In this document: one piece after another, positions 58,806 to 64,000 of the stretch | Layout of the letters: the number at the start of each line of letters is the position of its first letter | Position numbering within the stretch: the stretch's first letter is position 1 | Assembly: GCA_963556495.2 (NCBI GenBank) | Contig: OY747722.1 | Span: forward strand, 19,890,001 to 19,954,000 | Length of the DNA: 64,000 bases | From: Valencia hispanica | Taxonomy: Eukaryota > Chordata > Actinopteri > Cyprinodontiformes > Valenciidae | Direction of reading: 5' to 3' | The notes under the pieces: generated by a model | Told to the model about the DNA's origin: nothing | Seen by the model: the letters and a program-made list of their open reading frames with translations, nothing else | Databases searched by the model: none | Translations under genes and position numbers: made by a program

Positions 58806-59645
58806 AAGCTTAACAGTCTTTGCAGTCTTATATGAACACTGAATTTGTATTTAGAACTTTGAATGTATCAACATTGTAACTATATGATGAATAATTTAAA
58901 ACTTCAAAAGCCAGATTTTGTCGTTTTGAAAGTAGAGCACTGCACTGCCTGACACACCCTATTTATCTGACTGGCCTATCTGCATGTCAGCATGTCAGTA
59001 CAGTTGTTACCCCTTGCCACTCAATGTTTCACACCCAAACTCATTTCACAGACTGTGTGATGAGCTCCGCCAGTCGTCAGACTGACTGAGATTGGTTTCG
59101 GCGCCCCAGCCGTTCAGATTCTCTCCTTGGCAGCTGTTGGCGGTTTTATTTTTAAGGGGGAGAGATTTTTTGCCGATCCTTTTGCTGCGTTGATAGATGT
59201 TTAAGGAACCCCCGAAGGCTATTTCACTCCTCCTTCCCATCAGCCGTTTGCTCCTTACCCTAGCACTTATAGTGATATAATTACATGGCCTCTGATGTGA
59301 CTCTTTCGTCAATCTATACTCATTTTTTCCTGACAAAGAGACTGCAGGGATCTCTTCAAATGTTTAGACATTAGTACATGATAAGCAGAAGAATACAATG
59401 CAGTTTTTCCCTCATTGCATACTGGAGAACAAAATTATTTCTTCCTATTATCATAAATCTACTTTGACATGAGACATTGTATAGTATTTCAGAGAACAAC
59501 TCAATCATCTAATGAATGTTTGAGTGATTTGTTTATTTTAAGGTTGATAGGGCTCATTAAACAGTTTTCTTCTTGTCTTTCAAGCATAAAACAGTTAAAG
59601 TGATAAATCAGTAATCTTTGCTCTATTTTATGAGAGTGGTGTAAT
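58806..59645. other. intergenic, no gene supported
   Basis: The minus frame 59,046-59,336 (96 codons) has no domain that I recognise and no codon or splice support. Confidence 0.4.
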
Positions 59646-59647
59646 AT

Positions 59648-60725
59648 TCAATTCAATTCAATTCAGTTTATTTATATAGCGCCAATTCACAACAGATGTC
59701 ATCTCAAGGCACTTAACAAGAAGTCATTTCAATACATTTATACAAACATTCCAATCAGTTAAAAAGTTTCCTATTTAAGGAATCCCAGCAGATTGCGTCA
59801 GTCATTGGCGTGAGGTTGGGCCCCGTTGATGCAGACTTTCCAACCACAGCAATCCTTCAGCAATCCCTCATACTGAGCAAGCATGTAGCGACGGTGGAGA
59901 GGAAAATCTCCCCTTTAACAGGAAGAAACCTCCAACAGAACCAGGCTCAGTAGGAGCGGCCATCTGCCACGACCGTCTGGGGGTTTGAGAAGACAGAGCA
60001 GAAACACAGAAGGGACAGAAGATCTGATATAAGAGAACTTGTTTCAAAAAGTAAAAAGTTAATAACAGGACACAGTGGATGTTCAGTTACTGGGGGGATC
60101 ATCCCAGTCGATGCCCCCCGTCCAACAGGGCATTGCAGCCAAGCAGGATACCAGACCAGGTATATCTTCTATGGAGAGAAAAACACTGAGAGAAAACAAA
60201 GTTAACAGTCAAAATAACAGAATGTACTGTAATACAACTGGAGAGTAGTAGGAGAAAAGGAAGTAGCAGAGTGAAGAATATTGGTAAGTCTGTCCTCCAG
60301 CAGTCTAAGCCTATAGCAGCATAACTACAGAGATAGCTCAGGATGACCTTAGCCACTCTAACTATGAGCTTTATCAAAAAGGAAAGTTTTAAGCCTGGCC
60401 TTAAAAGTAAACAGAGTGTCTGCCTCACGGACTAAAGCTGGGAGCTGGTTCCACAGGAGAGGAGCCTGATAACTAAAAGATCTGCCTCCCATTCTACTTT
60501 TAGAAATCCTAGGAATTACAAGTAAACCTGCAGTCTGAGAGCGAAGGGCTCTGTTAGGAACATAAGGAACAATTAGATCTCTGATGTATGATGGAGCTTG
60601 ATTATTAAGGGCTTTGTATGTAAGAAGAAGGATCTTAAATTCTATTCTGGATTTAACAGAGAGCCAATGAAGGGAAGCTAAAACAGGAGAAATGTGATCT
60701 CTCTTTTTAATATTCATCAAAAATA
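59648..60725 (-). mobile_element. 5'-truncated L2-like LINE with ORF2 C-terminus and (ATTGA)-type tail
   Basis: Minus-strand order: the last ~120 codons of ORF2 (60,720-60,361), a 3' UTR of about 650 bp, then a terminal ggcgctatataaataaac followed by a run of attga units (complement of 59,650-59,672). The 3' UTR matches 20,755-21,110 in the opposite orientation. The short length is typical of incomplete reverse transcription. Confidence 0.85.
60361..60720 (-). pseudogene. LINE ORF2 C-terminal fragment
   Basis: An open 119-codon remnant: KKRDHISPVLASLHWLSVKS, then FKILLLTYKALNNQAPSYI, RALRSQTAGLLVIPR, FSYQAPLLWNQLP and TFKARLKTFLFDKA. This is the conserved C-terminal region that follows the reverse transcriptase in L2/CR1 ORF2 proteins. 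It compares with HITPVLKSLHWLPV and LWNRLP in the complete ORF2 at 22.3 kb but belongs to a different family. All catalytic domains are missing through 5' truncation. Confidence 0.85.
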
Positions 60726-60828
60726 TGTTTGTTCTTGTGTTTTATTAATATGAGAACCAATGGTTAACATTTTATTTTTATTTTATTGGGAAGTCTATTG
60801 AGAAGAAAAATCTTGACCACAATAGCTT

Positions 60829-61152
60829 TACAGTTCCTTACAAAAGTAATAATTTGAACTTTTCCACATTTTGTCACATTAAAACACAAACGTTAAGATA
60901 TTTAGTTGCCATTTTTTGAGATACAAACTAGCAGTTAATTATAAAGTGGAAGAAAAATGATGAACAGTTTTCTAATTCTTTCATTTTTTTAAATTAACAT
61001 TTGTTTTCAACATCTTCAGTCCGATACCACACAAAGAAAATCCAGTGTAACCAAATAAGTAAATAGATTCCACCACGGTTCATTTTTAATATCAGTTTAA
61101 ATATCTGCTCTGTGAAGGCTTTCAAGGTTTGTTAGAAAACATTAGTGAACAA
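60829..61152 (+). mobile_element. Tc1-like 5' terminal region, interrupted by a hAT element
   Basis: Begins at tacagttccttacaaaag and includes gaacttttccacattttgtc, a ccagtgtaacc block and tgtgaaggctttcaaggttt, the standard fish Tc1 5' terminal repeat and UTR. It continues at 61,755 after the hAT insertion. Confidence 0.75.
61145..61152. repeat. hAT target-site duplication, left copy
   Basis: GTGAACAA, repeated exactly at 61,747-61,754. Eight bases is the hAT signature length. Confidence 0.85.
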
Positions 61153-61746
61153 CAGTGTTGGTAATGAGGCTAAAAGAATAGAGTTAGGTAACACCATTCT
61201 TTTATCAGTGATGTGGTAATCAAACTAATTACTTGGTCCGTCGTTATAATGCCGTTACTGTTACTGAATGTTAAATGTGGTGCGTTACTATGTGTTGATA
61301 GAATAAACTGTGCACTCCGAACTCACTCCTGGCTCTACACACAAACTGCTTGTGGGGAGGCTGGGTTTAGTTAACATCGAGATACGTTATTACGATTGGC
61401 TATGGTTCAGTCATGTTTCATGGTAGCCATCGGAGCCAGTGTTTTTACACACAAGCTAGGATATGTGTGCCACACTAACAAACACCAAACCGATTCCATG
61501 AAGCAGCAGAAATGATGCCCCCCAGATGTCTGAGATTGTGAGTTTGATTTATTTAATTAGAACTACAGTTTTAACACACCATATATTGTTTTACTGTTTG
61601 CTTTTGATGTGAACAAAATCCTTGGAAGTACAGGTTGTTTACTTGACCTGTTGTCCTAGGTTGTGAGACTAACTCAGCTACCTTTTTGGAACAAGCAGTG
61701 AGTCCCTATAACTAATTACTTTTTTCAAGTAACGTTACTAATACTG
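61153..61746. mobile_element. non-autonomous hAT element nested in a Tc1 relic
   Basis: A 594-bp insertion starting CAGTGTTGGTAATG and ending CGTTACTAATACTG, so the ends are short inverted repeats of the CAGTGTTGG type, flanked by a perfect 8-bp duplication. No transposase frame is present. Removing it and one duplication joins the two Tc1 halves colinearly. Confidence 0.85.
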
Positions 61747-61754
61747 GTGAACAA

Positions 61755-62190
61755 ACAGCATCATGAGGACTAAAGGACACAGCAGACAGGTCGGGGAAGA
61801 AAGTTGTGGAGAAGTTTAACGGAGAGTTAGGTTAATAAACATCTGAACATCTAATTTTTCAATTCATCATCTAAAAATGAAATATGGTGCAGTTGCAAAC
61901 TTACAGATAAATGATCCACTCACCTGAACTGACAGTCAGGAGGAGCTGCAAGGTGGGAGAATCTGGAAAATTCTGTTAATAGGACCACTATTAGTCTTGC
62001 ACTCCACAAATCTTCTCATTATTTGAGACAATGGCAGGAAAAGAGTCTCTGTTAAATAGAGTTGTACAAAATCTGGTTTAAGTTGTACCACAACCACTGT
62101 AAGTGACACAGCAGACAGATGGAAGAAGGTGCTCCTTGGTGTGTGAATCTGGTGGAGAAAGGTGGTTCTTCAAACTATTGACTCAGATAC
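61755..62190 (+). pseudogene. Tc1-like transposase relic (continuation)
   Basis: Resumes with catcatgaggactaaaggac, giving MRTKGHSRQVGEES, the Tc1 N-terminus. Fragments follow of the second subdomain region (ggaccactattagtcttgca), the segment before the first Asp (gacacagcagacagatggaa) and the 3' end (aaaggtggttcttcaaacta). Many frame breaks; the 3' terminal repeat is not clear. Confidence 0.7.
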
Positions 62191-63237
62191 ACCCTCTGAA
62201 GGTTTTGAAAGTTTAATCAAAACAAATTCTGATTTGTTTTATTTACAATCTGAAAGGCTGGGAAAAGGCTGTTGTGTTTAATGAATGTATTTAAACACTT
62301 GTATTAATATGAGCCGGAGTCAAGTTTTATGCTGAAACATGGGGCAGCTGGGCATGCTGATTTCCCTCATGAGCAATTCATTTTCTTCAACACTGCATCA
62401 CAGAAGATGCTCTGTCAAACTAATGGATGTAAAATAAAACAGGCCATTTCTCTGAAGTGGAAAAAAAGATGGTGAAATAGGAAATATGCAATATGTGAAA
62501 TAGAAGGCTTGCAGAAGAAAAGCATTTTGTGGTCATAGGCCATTTAAATGTCACATTGTGGTTTCACCCATTATTTGTTATCCCTATTGCATTTACAGAA
62601 TGTCAATGTTTTTTCAACATCTTCTGTTATTTTCTTTTTGCTCTTGTAATTTAGCTCTCTTCATATGTGGTTTTTAACTTCGAACTTCAATTTCCTCTTT
62701 TTTTTGTACAGTCACTGACATAATTCCTATTTCCATACCCACATCATCAAAGCTATTCTTTAAAATGCGAGAACTCAACATGTTCTTCATGAGAAACAGT
62801 GGATTTGTTGACTTAAGGATTTCTCACACTATTTTCTTATTTTGGCACAAATGTTGGCTTCTAAAAGCACATCTTTCATAGGTCCAAACATGAAGAAATT
62901 GAAGTGCTTTTTGTGCAACCCAAGTCCTGCCACATCTAAGAAGTATGTGTGTTACTTTTGATGCTCCCTATTTTGTATAATGTATGCGTATTGGGATAAA
63001 GGGTGTACAATTTGGAAGGGTCTGCTCTGTCAGGACAGGGTGCCATACATGTGACATCAGAGATTTGCTTTATTTCTATTTTTTCATAATTTAATAATTT
63101 AAAAAAGGTTACTACGACACTTTCTCTGGCTTCTCGTCATCATCTCAAAGGACTTAACTGTAGAGATGTAATGACATACAATTTTAGAGTATTTTGAGAA
63201 AGAAAAATTTATCAAAACCCACCTTTATAGCAAGGCA
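62191..63237. other. intergenic, nothing identified
   Basis: AT-rich, no gene or recognised repeat. Confidence 0.35.
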
Positions 63238-64000
63238 AGGCAATTTTATTTGTATAGCAGACCTTCAACAACAGGGTAATTCAAGGTGCTTTACATGATT
63301 TGGTGATTAAAAAACAAAACAAACAAACATAGAATATGACATTGGAAATTAAAAGTAAAAGTAGCAAATTAGCCTGAAACACACATTACACATGAAGCAC
63401 AATAAACATACACAACACATGATACACAATAAAGCAGGAGAAAGATCAATAAAGCACGAGAGTATGAACACATTTGAAACATATGACAGCAATCATTTAC
63501 TCGAAGGCAATTTTAAACAGATAGGTTTTTAGTCTTGATTTAAAGCAGTTCAGAGGTTCAGCAGCTCTGCACTCGTCAGGAAGTCTGTTCCAGATAAGGG
63601 GAGGATAGAAACTGAAAGCTGCTTCTCCATGTTGGGTTCTGAGTCTAGGGATGTTTAGTAGGCTAGAGTTGGAGGACCTGAGGGGTTTTGGTGGTTGGTA
63701 TGGTGACAACAGGTCTTCAACATATTTTGGTGCTAAGCCATATAATGATTTATAAACTAGTAGGAGTATTTTGAAGTCTATTCTCTGAGCTACATGGAGC
63801 CAGTGTATGGACTTTAGAACTTTCCTGTTTCTAGTGAGGAACACGAGCAGCAGCATTCTGGATCAGCTGCAGCTGTCTTACTGACTTTTTAGGCAGACCC
63901 GTGAGGACACTGTTGCAGTAATAAATCCGACTAAAGATAAACGCATGGATGATTTTTTCGAGGTCCTGTTGCAACATCAGTCCTTTAACATCAGTCCTGT
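63238..64000 (-). mobile_element. L2-like LINE 3' end, continuing past the window edge
   Basis: Minus-strand order from the edge: ORF2 C-terminal coding sequence (64,000-63,497), a 3' UTR of about 230 bp, and a terminus reading ctatacaaataaaattgcct at about 63,240. A third LINE family, distinct from those at 22.3 and 60.4 kb. Confidence 0.85.
63497..64000 (-). pseudogene. L2-like LINE ORF2 C-terminus, frameshifted, partial
   Basis: Upstream part in one frame: IIHAFIFSRIYYCNSVLTGL and RQLQLIQNAAARV (compare SSRIDYCNALLSGLPKKS and NSAARVLT in the intact ORF2). A frame break near 63,850 follows, then the 119-codon frame 63,856-63,497 with HWLHVAQRIDFKILLLVYKS, PLIWNRLPDECRAAE and a FKSRLKTYLFKIAF ending. 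This region follows the reverse transcriptase; no catalytic motif is in the window. Confidence 0.8.

Noticed and set aside
59046..59336. 96-codon minus-strand frame as a gene
   Set aside because: Composition and context do not support it; no domain or splice evidence.

Overview
The window reads as vertebrate, almost certainly teleost fish, nuclear DNA. It is AT-rich and gene-poor, has long introns and GT-AG splice sites, and is packed with transposon families typical of fish: L2/CR1 LINEs, an I/Nimb-type LINE, Tc1-like elements, a PIF/Harbinger element, a hAT derivative and a tRNA-derived SINE. I made no database search; family calls rest on recognising protein motifs and terminal sequences.

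The one confident host gene is pus7l, a TruD-family pseudouridine synthase, on the + strand from about 29.19 to 34.66 kb. I could rebuild ten coding exons in continuous frame (682 codons) with canonical splice sites, the catalytic KD motif and a terminal exon with poly(A) signals. A second, weak candidate is a 67-codon cysteine-containing terminal exon on the - strand at 48,065-48,268.

Left arm (1-28.9 kb): the 5' two thirds of an apparently intact L2-type LINE (1-3.29 kb, - strand); a tRNA-derived SINE; a palindromic non-autonomous transposon nested in another one (4.26-5.68 kb); a Tc1 relic; a full-length but mutated I/Nimb-type LINE (8,276-13,775) with 12-bp target-site duplications, inserted in the middle of another repeat and ending in a 40-bp perfect hairpin and a 200-bp GAA array; a Harbinger element with both of its genes in decayed form (17,764-20,718); and a compound locus (21.16-26.41 kb) in which a second L2 copy, over 99% identical to the first, lies between two opposite-facing fragments of an internally deleted Tc1.

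Right arm (34.7-64 kb): long stretches without recognisable genes, broken by Tc1 relics (35.3, 36.1, 44.5, 47.4, 54.0 and 60.8 kb), a non-autonomous element near 47 kb, microsatellites, a telomere-motif-containing repeat near 57 kb, a second copy of the repeat that hosts the Nimb LINE (58.2-58.8 kb), a 5'-truncated LINE (59.65-60.72 kb), a hAT derivative nested in a Tc1 relic with a perfect 8-bp duplication (61,153-61,746), and the 3' end of another L2-like LINE running off the right edge.

The main story is nested insertion history. The near-identical L2 copies and the shared deletion in two Tc1 copies point to recent activity and to mobilisation in trans. I found no system that I would call a new molecular machine.
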